From: Mycobacterium sp.
GTDB lineage: Bacteria; Actinomycetota; Actinomycetes; Mycobacteriales; Mycobacteriaceae
Direction: 5' to 3'
Assembly: GCA_020438845.1 (NCBI GenBank)
Contig: JAGQTV010000060.1
Span: 29,217 to 93,216 of the forward strand
Length of the DNA: 64,000 nucleotides
The translations under genes and the position numbers were made by a program. Below, piece by piece: positions 26,851 through 33,968 of the stretch. A model generated the notes under the pieces. That model was given only the letters and a program-made list of their open reading frames with translations. It did no database searches and was not told the DNA's origin. Numbering within the stretch: the first letter of the stretch is position 1; every line of letters starts with the position of its first letter.

Positions 26851-27054
26851 TCAGCCCAGCAGCCGTAACGCCAACCGCGGGCAGCGCTTCACCGCCGCCT
26901 TGGCGTACTTCAACTGGGCCGCAGCGATCTCGGGTTCGCGGGAACCGTCGATGGGCAACGGGTAGCCCCACTCATCGCGAGAAAGCGATTCCGGCAGAAG
27001 TTCGGTGCACAGGCCGCGGCCGTCACAGCGGGTCCAGTCGATGTGCAGTCTCAT
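26851..27054 (-). CDS. Small ferredoxin ([3Fe-4S] type)
   Basis: A 67-residue ferredoxin: MRLHIDWTRCDGRGLCTELL at the N-terminus and KRCPRLALRLLG at the C-terminus. Only three Cys are available for the cluster, which fits the [3Fe-4S] ferredoxins that serve actinobacterial oxygenases. Its ATG overlaps the apbE stop (ATGA), so it is translated from the apbE message. No cytochrome P450 gene is adjacent, and the redox partner is unknown. The frame is open upstream to 27291 but that is the antiphase of apbE. Confidence 0.85.
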   Translation of the reverse strand: MRLHIDWTRCDGRGLCTELLPESLSRDEWGYPLPIDGSREPEIAAAQLKYAKAAVKRCPRLALRLLG

Positions 27055-27947
27055 GAAGGCCAGCCCGCGACCCTGTGCTCGATTCCGTCCTGGTCGACAA
27101 AGCGAGCCGGAATGCCAAGCGCAGAAAGCCAACTCGGGGCGCGACGACCCCGGATGATCGATGCAGTGCTCAACGTATTGGCGGCAAGGCAGGTTCTTGC
27201 CGCCACACTGACGCTGCGCCACAACGGTTCTGCTGATGTTCCCGTCCGCGGATCGACGATGTGATGCACAACCTGGCCGCCGCGCCGCCATTGCCGCCGG
27301 CGGGTACTGGAAGTTGCCAGCCCGGTGTCACTGCCGATGATCACTCGGCAGTGCGGGTCGTCCTCGCTGTCCTGCACCAGAATCTGCCATCCACCCTCCG
27401 GAGCCGGCCCCGCGGTGGCGATGTCACCACCCAGGTTCACCAGTACTCCGGATCCGGTTTCGGTATGCACCCGGCAGGCACACCGATCGGCGGCAACGGC
27501 TTTGGCGGTCGCACCGAGATCCAGCAGCGTCCCCGGAGGCAGCCGGACCGATGTCCCGTCGAACTCGACGTCTGCCCAACTCACCGGAAGCCGCAACGAC
27601 GTCAACCGCGGGTTCGCCCCCGCATCGGTGATGTCGCCGGAGTAGCCCAGCGCCACCAGTGCGCTGCCCACGGTGGGGTCGACGTCGCCGTCGGTGGATC
27701 GAGCAGCGTCCAGTGCGGCCGCGATCAAAACGGCTAGGACGGGGCTGACCGGCGTAGGCGCGCCGTTGGCGGTCGTCAGCGCGCTGACCTCGGAATCCGG
27801 CCGAAAGCGTGAGGCAGCGAGCTCGACGGCGTCGAGTTCGGCTTCGACGATCACACGCGCGCGGGCCAGTGCCGATGCTTCCGTGACCAGCAGGTGCATC
27901 TCGGTGCTCCAGCGGTCCCACCGGACGCCTGACGGGTTGGTACTCAT
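27051..27947 (-). CDS. apbE: ApbE-family FAD:protein FMN transferase
   Basis: A 298-residue ApbE protein that covalently attaches FMN to Thr/Ser of target flavoproteins. Motifs are FRPDSEVSALTTANG, STDGDVDPTVGSALVALGY, LLDLGATAKAVAADR and GVLVNLGGDIATAG. There is no signal peptide or lipobox, unlike classical exported ApbE. The ATG at 27947 has a strong GGAGGG 7 nt upstream, itself part of a 14-bp tandem array; in-frame ATGs exist in earlier repeat units. It is cotranscribed with the ferredoxin and divergent from a two-component operon. No FMN-acceptor protein is visible nearby. Confidence 0.87.
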   Translation of the reverse strand: MSTNPSGVRWDRWSTEMHLLVTEASALARARVIVEAELDAVELAASRFRPDSEVSALTTANGAPTPVSPVLAVLIAAALDAARSTDGDVDPTVGSALVALGYSGDITDAGANPRLTSLRLPVSWADVEFDGTSVRLPPGTLLDLGATAKAVAADRCACRVHTETGSGVLVNLGGDIATAGPAPEGGWQILVQDSEDDPHCRVIIGSDTGLATSSTRRRQWRRGGQVVHHIVDPRTGTSAEPLWRSVSVAARTCLAANTLSTASIIRGRRAPSWLSALGIPARFVDQDGIEHRVAGWPS

Positions 27948-28038
27948 GAAACGGCCCTCCTGAAACGGCCCTCGTGAAACAGCCCTCATGAAACGGCCCT
28001 CATGAAACGGCCCTCATGAAACGGCCCTCCTGAAACAG
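27947..28038. repeat. 14-bp tandem array (6.6 copies) in the apbE leader
   Basis: Units begin at 27947, 27961, 27975, 27989, 28003 and 28017, with a partial unit at 28031. The consensus is TGAAACGGCCCTCA; the last base varies and one unit has A for G. On the apbE strand each unit gives GAGGGCCGTTTC followed by NTG, i.e. a Shine-Dalgarno with 7-nt spacing and, in four junctions, a start codon. The proximal copy provides the real apbE site. Because 14 is not divisible by 3, successive starts fall in different frames. Confidence 0.95.
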
Positions 28039-28074
28039 TGCCGTGTCCTTCTTTGAGGCCTGAAAGAAATCGGT

Positions 28075-28094
28075 GGCACCCTTATAGGGGTGCC
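28075..28094. promoter_or_regulatory. 20-bp palindrome spanning the response-regulator start
   Basis: GGCACCCTTATAGGGGTGCC is palindromic in 9 of 10 base pairs and covers the GTG start at 28090. It could be an autoregulatory operator for the OmpR-type regulator or an mRNA hairpin that hides the start codon. Confidence 0.55.
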
Positions 28095-28764
28095 GACACT
28101 TCTCGTGGTTGAGGATGATCGCGCGCTCAGCGGCATGCTGGTAGACCTCTTCACCGGCGAGGGATACCGGGTGGACACCGCATTCGACGCTCAGCAGGGG
28201 ATGCACCGAGCACTGACCGGTGGCTACGACGCCCTCATCGTCGACCGTGGACTGCCGGTCATGGACGGCACACGGTTGGTGACCGTGCTGCGATCCCGCG
28301 GAGTGGCAACCCCGACACTGATGTTGACGGCACGCGGCTCCGTCGAGGACCGGGTCGAGGGTCTGGACGCAGGTGCTCAGGATTACCTGGTCAAGCCCTT
28401 CGAGGTCCCCGAACTGCTGGCCCGGGTCCGCGCGCTGCTTCGGCGCACGGACGACGCCGCGACCGTCCTGAAGGCAGGTGGGTTGCGTCTCGACTTGGTC
28501 ACCAGGAGGGTCACCGGCGCCACCACGACGGGGGCGGAGGTGGAACTCTCCGACCGCGAGGCCGCGCTGCTGGGGACGTTGATGAGCGCGCCGGGTCGGG
28601 TGTTCAGCCGTCCCCAGCTACTGGACCGGGCGTTCGAGGGCGTCGAATCCGATGGGGCTGTTGATCTTTACGTGCACTACTTGCGCCGCAAGCTCGGCAA
28701 GCAGGTGGTTCGCACCGTCCACGGCACCGGCTACCGGTTCGGGCTCAAAGACGATGCCCGGTGA
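28090..28764 (+). CDS. OmpR/PhoB-family response regulator
   Basis: A 224-residue regulator. The receiver (1-115) has VVEDDRALS, phospho-acceptor Asp52 in LIVDRGLPVMDG, Thr in MLTARG and Lys in YLVKPF. The winged-helix domain (about 130-220) ends DGAVDLYVHYLRRKLGKQ and VRTVHGTGYRFG. The GTG start has no clear Shine-Dalgarno but lies in a palindrome. Its stop overlaps the histidine-kinase GTG, so the pair is coupled. The proximity of the divergent apbE-ferredoxin operon makes that operon a possible target; the signal is unknown. Confidence 0.92.
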   Translation: MPTLLVVEDDRALSGMLVDLFTGEGYRVDTAFDAQQGMHRALTGGYDALIVDRGLPVMDGTRLVTVLRSRGVATPTLMLTARGSVEDRVEGLDAGAQDYLVKPFEVPELLARVRALLRRTDDAATVLKAGGLRLDLVTRRVTGATTTGAEVELSDREAALLGTLMSAPGRVFSRPQLLDRAFEGVESDGAVDLYVHYLRRKLGKQVVRTVHGTGYRFGLKDDAR

Positions 28765-29960
28765 CCGCCGGAGATATGGCCCGGGTCAGACGGGCGGGCC
28801 GGATTGTCGCCTTCCAGACGTCGGCAGCGCTGGCGGCGGTGCTCCTGCTGGTGGGTTTGGTGATCGCAGCGGTATTCGTGCGGGGGCAGAACAACCAGAT
28901 CACCGAGGATCTCGAAGTTGTGGCCCGGAGCGCCGACGACACTGGTGACGCGCCCCCTGGGATGGAACTGGTACTGCGTGATGACAGTGGACGCGTCACG
29001 TCGAGCCCCGGAGGGAACGTCGGAGTGCCGTTGCTGGGCCGCGCGCCCGGATTCGCCGATGTGGACGACGACCACCGGCACTACCGGGCTCTGGTCGTCG
29101 ATCGCCCCGAAGGGCGGGTGGTGGCGCTGACCGATCTGGCGCCCTACCGGGCCGGGCTGACACGGTTGCTCAGTGCGCTCGCGCTCGCCGAACTGGCCGG
29201 AGTTCTCGCCTCGATTGCCGTCGTCGTGCTCTTCACCCGGCGTTCTGTGCAGCCACTGGCACAGGCGCTGGCACTGCAGCGCCGCTTCGTCGCCGACGCG
29301 TCGCACGAACTGCGCGCACCGTTGACCGTGCTGCACACCCGTGCCCAGATGCTGCGGCGCCGTATCGAATCCGGGGACCTGTCAGGCGCCGGCCGGGACG
29401 CCGAGGCGATGGTGGCCGACACCCAGGTCCTCAGTGGGGTTGTCGACGATCTGCTGGCGTCGGCGACTCTGGCGGCGGGCAAGCGCGAAGCCAACCGGGT
29501 GGATCTGGCGGGCGTGGCCGAGTCGGTCTGCGCCAGCCTGGGAGCCCAAGCCGAGACAGTGGGAGTGACGCTGGCCTGCGGCCGCGGAGATGGTGTGGTC
29601 GAGGTCATCGGTTCCGAGGCTTCGCTGCGCAGAGCCCTGACAGCATTGGTGGACAACGCGTTGGGTCATGAACACCGTGGCGGCGCTGTCGACGTGACGG
29701 TGCGACGCGACGGTCAGCAGGTGATCGCCGAGGTTTCCGACGACGGCACCGGGATCGATGAGGCGACGAAAGCGACTCTCTTCGAAAGGTTCTCGCACGG
29801 TCCGAGCCACACATCCGGGTCGGGACGCGAGTCCTACGGAATCGGTCTGGCGTTGGTGCGCGAGATCGTTACCGCACATGGCGGTGACATTCGGGTGTCG
29901 TCGATCGTGGGAAAGGGGGCCACGTTCGTCGTCAGCCTGCCCGCAGCTTCGGGTGAGTAA
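28761..29960 (+). CDS. Membrane sensor histidine kinase, partner of the OmpR regulator
   Basis: A 399-residue HisKA kinase. Two membrane helices (about 18-40 and 130-155) bracket a short extracytoplasmic sensor of about 90 residues. There is no obvious HAMP; the linker runs directly to the H-box FVADASHELRAPL with His182. The ATPase motifs are VDNALGHE (N), VSDDGTGID (G1), LFERFSHGP (F) and SYGIGLALV (G2). The GTG start overlaps the regulator stop (GTGA). Sensor content suggests envelope sensing, but no ligand can be named. Confidence 0.92.
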   Translation: MTAGDMARVRRAGRIVAFQTSAALAAVLLLVGLVIAAVFVRGQNNQITEDLEVVARSADDTGDAPPGMELVLRDDSGRVTSSPGGNVGVPLLGRAPGFADVDDDHRHYRALVVDRPEGRVVALTDLAPYRAGLTRLLSALALAELAGVLASIAVVVLFTRRSVQPLAQALALQRRFVADASHELRAPLTVLHTRAQMLRRRIESGDLSGAGRDAEAMVADTQVLSGVVDDLLASATLAAGKREANRVDLAGVAESVCASLGAQAETVGVTLACGRGDGVVEVIGSEASLRRALTALVDNALGHEHRGGAVDVTVRRDGQQVIAEVSDDGTGIDEATKATLFERFSHGPSHTSGSGRESYGIGLALVREIVTAHGGDIRVSSIVGKGATFVVSLPAASGE

Positions 29961-30011
29961 TAAGCCCAAAGGAAATCGTCCAACACTGGACGCTTCACCA
30001 GGCAGGAAACC

Positions 30012-30017
30012 TATGCT
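30012..30017 (+). promoter_or_regulatory. Putative -10 element upstream of the GGDEF-EAL gene
   Basis: TATGCT (TANNNT) lies about 34 nt before the GTG at 30051. It would give a short leader of about 26 nt with only a weak CCAGGCAG Shine-Dalgarno. Confidence 0.4.
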
Positions 30018-30050
30018 CAGTGCTATGGCCAGGCAGTCGGCGACCGCACT

Positions 30051-32126
30051 GTGAGCCGCGACGGTGGGGGCGTATCCGGCGCCGGGAACGTCGTGGTGGT
30101 CGACGACGACCCGGGAACGCTGAAGCTGATCAAGATCCTTCTCGGGGTTGTCGGATGCGACGTGCGGACCTTCACCGGCGGGTTGGCTGCGTTGCGTTCC
30201 ATAGAGACCGAAAGGCCGGATCTGGTCCTGCTCGATATCCGCCTACCCGAAATGAACGGATTCGAGATCTGCGGAAAGCTCAAATCGAACCCCGATACGG
30301 CCCCGATTCCGGTGGTTTTCCTCAGCGGAGCGACGGAGGTCGAAGACAAGGTCAAAGGGTTCCGGGTGGGGGGAATCGACTATCTGACGAAACCATTTGA
30401 ACGGGAAGAGTTACTGGCCCGCGTCAGAACCCACATCTCGCTGTTCCGCGCTTCGCAAGAGATCAGGCGCATCTCCGAGGAGTTGGCTAGGAAGGAACTG
30501 CGGTACCGGTTGGGGTTCGAGGGTTCTCCGGTCGGCATAGCGGTCGTTGACGCAAATGGCACCGCCGTGGAGGTCAATCAGGCTTTTGCCGACATGGTAG
30601 GCAAACCGGCCGAACTCATTGCAGGGCATGAATCCATCGAGTCACTCAGTGCCCCTGGTGAGACTCCGGCCAACCTCGCGGTCAAGGACCGTATGGTTTC
30701 CGGATTGCAGCCGATGACTTCGATCCAGACGGCCATTCTCGATAAGAACGGCCGGCGCATTCCGGTGAAAGTCGATGCCGCGAGAGTCGACTCCGACGGT
30801 GATCCGGTGATCTTCGCGTTCGTCACGGACCTCACGGCTATCCACGAAAAGAATCAGCAACTGGCCCATCTGGCCGAGCGAGACCCGCTCACGGACGCTC
30901 TGAACCGCCGCGGTTTCCTTGACCACGTACAGGTAGGCCTGGACGAAGCTGCCAACGCAAACCGTTCGTGTGCGGTGTTATTCGTCGACATCGACCGCTT
31001 CAAATTGATCAACGATGTATACGGCCACCGGATTGGGGACCGGTTCCTATGCGCGATAGCGAACAGGCTGACTCAGAACACCCAGGCTGAACGCGGCCAG
31101 GTTGGCAGGCTGGGAGGCGACGAGTTTGCAGTGCTGTTGCCTGCCTCGGAGCCTGCGGAGGTTCCCGGCGTGGTCAGACGGCTCGAACGGGCAGTACGTG
31201 AGCCCATGATTGTGGACGGGGTAACCCTGGCTGCGTCGTGTTCAATCGGCCAGGCCGTCTCCGACGGCGCGACACTGAATTGCGAAGAACTGATGGCCCG
31301 CGCGGATCAGGATATGTACGCCACGCGCCGCGCGCGGCGCGGGGGACTGGCACGCAAGGTGGAGGAGTTGCGGACCGCCCTGGAAGCAGGGCAACTGCTC
31401 ACCTACCTGCAACCGATCTGGAGGCTGAGCGCAGACGGCCGCTCGCTGCACGGATACGAGGCGCTGTTGCGGTGGCAGCACCCCGCCCAGGGGCTGGTTC
31501 CACCGCAGGAATTCATCCACACCGCGGAAGAAGGCGGACTGATCTACCGCCTGGATCTCTGGGCGGCCACAGAGGCATTGCACCGGCTCGTCTCCCGGCC
31601 CGAACTGAGGCTGGCCATCAACTGTTCGGCGCTCACCCTCGCCTGTCCCGGGATGGCTCACGAACTCGTTGCGGCCGTCAAAGCGGTTAACCGTGACCCG
31701 AAGTCGTTGATCGTCGAGTTGACCGAGAGTGTGGACATCCCGGACAACAGCCAGATCATGAAAACGCTGAACGAACTTCGCCGGGAAGGAATGCGGATCG
31801 CACTGGACGACTTCGGGACGGGGTACGCGGGGTTGAACAATCTTCGCACCCTGCCTATCGACATCGTCAAGATCGACCGCAGCCTTGTCGCCACCCTCGC
31901 CGACGAGTCGTCACAAGCCGACAACACCGAACACTTCCTCAGCGGCATCAGGCAACTCACCCATGCGATGGGCATCGAACTACTGGCCGAGGGGATCGAG
32001 ACCCCCCACCAATTGGACGTCTTGCAGAAGCTGGAATTCAACTACGCGCAAGGATTCCTGCTCGGACGTCCCAGCTCCGAGGAAGTCCCACGCGATCTCA
32101 TGAGAGCGAATGTGTCCACCGAGTGA
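30051..32126 (+). CDS. Receiver-PAS-GGDEF-EAL c-di-GMP signalling protein
   Basis: A 691-residue protein. Receiver (about 15-130; VVVDDDPGTLK, Asp62 in LLDIRLPEMNG, YLTKPF), PAS (about 150-270), diguanylate cyclase (about 275-440; DPLTDALNRRGF, FVDIDRFK, GGDEF at 355-359) and phosphodiesterase (about 445-685; EALLR from 470, NCSALTL, ELTESVDI, DDFGTGYAG, KIDRSL, AEGIET, QGFLLGRP). Both catalytic sets look intact, so the protein could make or break c-di-GMP depending on receiver phosphorylation. The inhibitory I-site (RxxD five residues before GGDEF) is absent; that position reads AERG. There is no membrane helix. It lies 90 bp after the two-component operon and may receive phosphate from its kinase or another. 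Confidence 0.92.
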   Translation: MSRDGGGVSGAGNVVVVDDDPGTLKLIKILLGVVGCDVRTFTGGLAALRSIETERPDLVLLDIRLPEMNGFEICGKLKSNPDTAPIPVVFLSGATEVEDKVKGFRVGGIDYLTKPFEREELLARVRTHISLFRASQEIRRISEELARKELRYRLGFEGSPVGIAVVDANGTAVEVNQAFADMVGKPAELIAGHESIESLSAPGETPANLAVKDRMVSGLQPMTSIQTAILDKNGRRIPVKVDAARVDSDGDPVIFAFVTDLTAIHEKNQQLAHLAERDPLTDALNRRGFLDHVQVGLDEAANANRSCAVLFVDIDRFKLINDVYGHRIGDRFLCAIANRLTQNTQAERGQVGRLGGDEFAVLLPASEPAEVPGVVRRLERAVREPMIVDGVTLAASCSIGQAVSDGATLNCEELMARADQDMYATRRARRGGLARKVEELRTALEAGQLLTYLQPIWRLSADGRSLHGYEALLRWQHPAQGLVPPQEFIHTAEEGGLIYRLDLWAATEALHRLVSRPELRLAINCSALTLACPGMAHELVAAVKAVNRDPKSLIVELTESVDIPDNSQIMKTLNELRREGMRIALDDFGTGYAGLNNLRTLPIDIVKIDRSLVATLADESSQADNTEHFLSGIRQLTHAMGIELLAEGIETPHQLDVLQKLEFNYAQGFLLGRPSSEEVPRDLMRANVSTE

Positions 32127-32140
32127 GGCGAGCGCGGACC

Positions 32141-32146
32141 TACACT
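32141..32146 (+). promoter_or_regulatory. Putative -10 element of a leaderless promoter
   Basis: TACACT (TANNNT) ends 7 nt before the ATG at 32154 without a Shine-Dalgarno in between. Confidence 0.55.
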
Positions 32147-32153
32147 CGCAGAG

Positions 32154-32996
32154 ATGAGGCTTCGTGCACTGGGCGCCCTACTGACGTCCGTGACCGCAAC
32201 GTCCGTCGTAGCACCGGTCGCAGCGGCTCAGGGTGGCCTGCCGGCTTATTCCCATGTCGTCGTTGTCGTCGAGGAGAACCACGCCGCCTCGTCGATCATC
32301 GGGAACAAAGCGGCGCCGTTCATCAACTCCCTGGCCCAAGGAGGTGCGTTGATGACCCAGTCGTTCGGCGTCACCCACCCCAGCCAACCGAACTACCTCG
32401 CACTTTTCGCCGGTGACACCTTCGGGGTGAACTCGAACATCTGCCCGCTTGATCTCGGTACCGCGCCGAACCTGGCATCGGTGCTGATTGCCGCGGGCCG
32501 CACCTTCGGTGGCTACGCCGAGGGCAACCAGCACTCCGGGGAGTGCCACGACGGTCCATACGCGCGCAAACATGTTCCCTGGCTGAACTTCTCCAATGTG
32601 CCGCCGACAGTGTCCATGCCGGTGAGCGCCTTCTCCGGTGACGGCAGCCTGCCCACCGTGTCGTTCGTGGTCCCCGACCTGGACAACGACATGCACGACG
32701 GCAGCATCGCAGCCGCCGATGACTGGCTGGCCGCTCATCTTGCCGGTTATGCCGACTGGGCCAAGGCGAACAACGGCCTACTGATCTTCACCTGGGACGA
32801 GGATGACGACAGCGCGGACAACCGAATCCCGACAATCTTCTACGGTGCCGACATCCGGCCGGGCACCTACGGGCAGCCGATCACCCACTACAACGTCCTG
32901 TCGACGGTGGAGGAGATCTACGGACTACCCAAGACCGGGCAGGCGGCTACGGCTCCCGTCGTCGCGGGGATCTGGCTGACCGGAAACGGCGCTTAG
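32154..32996 (+). CDS. Secreted phosphoesterase (acid phosphatase / phospholipase C-like)
   Basis: A 280-residue exported enzyme of the phosphoesterase (PF04185-like) family. The signal peptide MRLRALGALLTSVTATSVVA ends near AAAQG. The mature part has HVVVVVEENHAASSI, GVTHPSQPNYLALFAG, a GEC...Cys pair, FVVPDLDNDMHDG and IFTWDEDDDSADNRIP, the metal-binding and catalytic motifs of acid phosphatase/phospholipase-C-like enzymes. The probable substrate is a phosphomonoester or phospholipid outside the membrane. It converges on the universal stress protein gene. Confidence 0.83.
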   Translation: MRLRALGALLTSVTATSVVAPVAAAQGGLPAYSHVVVVVEENHAASSIIGNKAAPFINSLAQGGALMTQSFGVTHPSQPNYLALFAGDTFGVNSNICPLDLGTAPNLASVLIAAGRTFGGYAEGNQHSGECHDGPYARKHVPWLNFSNVPPTVSMPVSAFSGDGSLPTVSFVVPDLDNDMHDGSIAAADDWLAAHLAGYADWAKANNGLLIFTWDEDDDSADNRIPTIFYGADIRPGTYGQPITHYNVLSTVEEIYGLPKTGQAATAPVVAGIWLTGNGA

Positions 32997-33001
32997 CCGT
33001 T
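32985..33001. terminator. Small hairpin between convergent genes
   Basis: AACGGC and GCCGTT form a perfect 6-bp stem around GCTTA, covering the stop of the phosphoesterase gene and the end of the universal stress protein gene. There is no U-tract, so this is a tentative bidirectional terminator. Confidence 0.35.
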
Positions 33002-33927
33002 CAGGCGGCGTTGTGGGGACTGTGGGCGACGATCACCGGGATCTGGGCCCCGGTGGCGACCGCCGAACTCACTGAATGATGCAGAACGTCGGTGAACCGG
33101 CTGTGGCCGTGACTGCCGACCACCAGGAGTTGAGCCCTCTCGGCAAACTCCAGAAGTCGATGGACCGGCCGATCGGCCACCACGACCCGGTGAACGGAAA
33201 CATCCGGATATCGGGCACCCCAACCGGCCAGCCGTTCGGCGAGGATCTCCTCCTCCTCAGCCTGAAAATTGGCCCACTCTATCGGCGCGTGCCCGGGCCG
33301 CCCGAAACTGACCGGGCCCTCATCGCTCCACGCGTGCATCGCAATCAGATCCGCCGAACGCCGAGAGGCTTCATCGAAGGCGATCTGGAAGGCCGCTTCC
33401 GACGCCGGTGATCCGTCGATTCCCACGACCACGGGCCCTTTCGGTCTGGCGATGGATTCGTCGTCATGGATCACAGCCAGCGGGCAGGAAGCATGGTGAA
33501 CCAATCCCGAACTAACCGAGCCGAATAGGGCCCGGGAGAATCTTCTCCGGCCGCGACACCCCACCACCAACATGGCTGCGTGTTTGCTGTAATCAGCCAG
33601 GGCGGGCACCGGCAACCCAGTCAATATTCCGGTATGAATCGGGAACTCCGGATGTGAGGAGAGGACGTCAATGGCTGCTGTGTAGGCAGAATCCAGAATC
33701 TGACGAGCGTTGTACTTACCCATCGTGAAGCGTGCTCGGTCAGCACGCGCTGAAACTCCCACCCACGGCGAGGCGTTGGTATCCGAAACCGGCGCAACGA
33801 CATTCACCAGCCGGAGAGCAACCCTTCGCAACTTGGCATCACCTGCGGCCCATCGCACTGCTGCTGTCGCCGACGCTGAGCCATCCACGCCGACCACAAT
33901 CTCTGATTGGGCATTTCGATTCGGCAT
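33001..33927 (-). CDS. Tandem universal stress protein
   Basis: A 308-residue protein with two Usp domains (about 8-150 and 160-300). Each starts with a VVGVDGS / VVVGIDGSPAS strand. The ATP-binding loop of domain 1 is intact (VGCRGRRRFSRALFGSVSS); domain 2 has GSHGHSRFTDVLHHSVSS, with His replacing the second glycine before Ser. Mycobacterial tandem Usp proteins respond to hypoxia and stress. The ATG at 33927 lies directly after a SigF-type promoter, so the transcript is nearly leaderless. It is downstream of the SpoIIE phosphatase gene on the same strand. Confidence 0.9.
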   Translation of the reverse strand: MPNRNAQSEIVVGVDGSASATAAVRWAAGDAKLRRVALRLVNVVAPVSDTNASPWVGVSARADRARFTMGKYNARQILDSAYTAAIDVLSSHPEFPIHTGILTGLPVPALADYSKHAAMLVVGCRGRRRFSRALFGSVSSGLVHHASCPLAVIHDDESIARPKGPVVVGIDGSPASEAAFQIAFDEASRRSADLIAMHAWSDEGPVSFGRPGHAPIEWANFQAEEEEILAERLAGWGARYPDVSVHRVVVADRPVHRLLEFAERAQLLVVGSHGHSRFTDVLHHSVSSAVATGAQIPVIVAHSPHNAA

Positions 33928-33936
33928 ACCTATCGG

Positions 33937-33964
33937 GTACCCCGCTGGCCGGGCTTGGTAAACC
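33937..33964 (-). promoter_or_regulatory. SigF-type promoter of the universal stress protein gene
   Basis: On the minus strand GGTTT (33964-33960) is followed after 17 nt by GGGTAC (33942-33937). Mycobacterial SigF promoters have GGTTT, 15-17 nt, GGGTA-T/C. The expected start site falls at about 33928-33930, right at the ATG. The -35 lies 5 bp inside the distance to the stop of the preceding phosphatase gene. Confidence 0.72.
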
Positions 33965-33968
33965 CGCG

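Noticed and set aside
27947-28038. CRISPR-like array
   Set aside because: Units are directly adjacent 14-mers without spacers, and no cas gene is present.
28652-28948. Extra gene across the regulator-kinase junction
   Set aside because: It is out of frame with two well-supported overlapping genes and encodes a low-complexity product.
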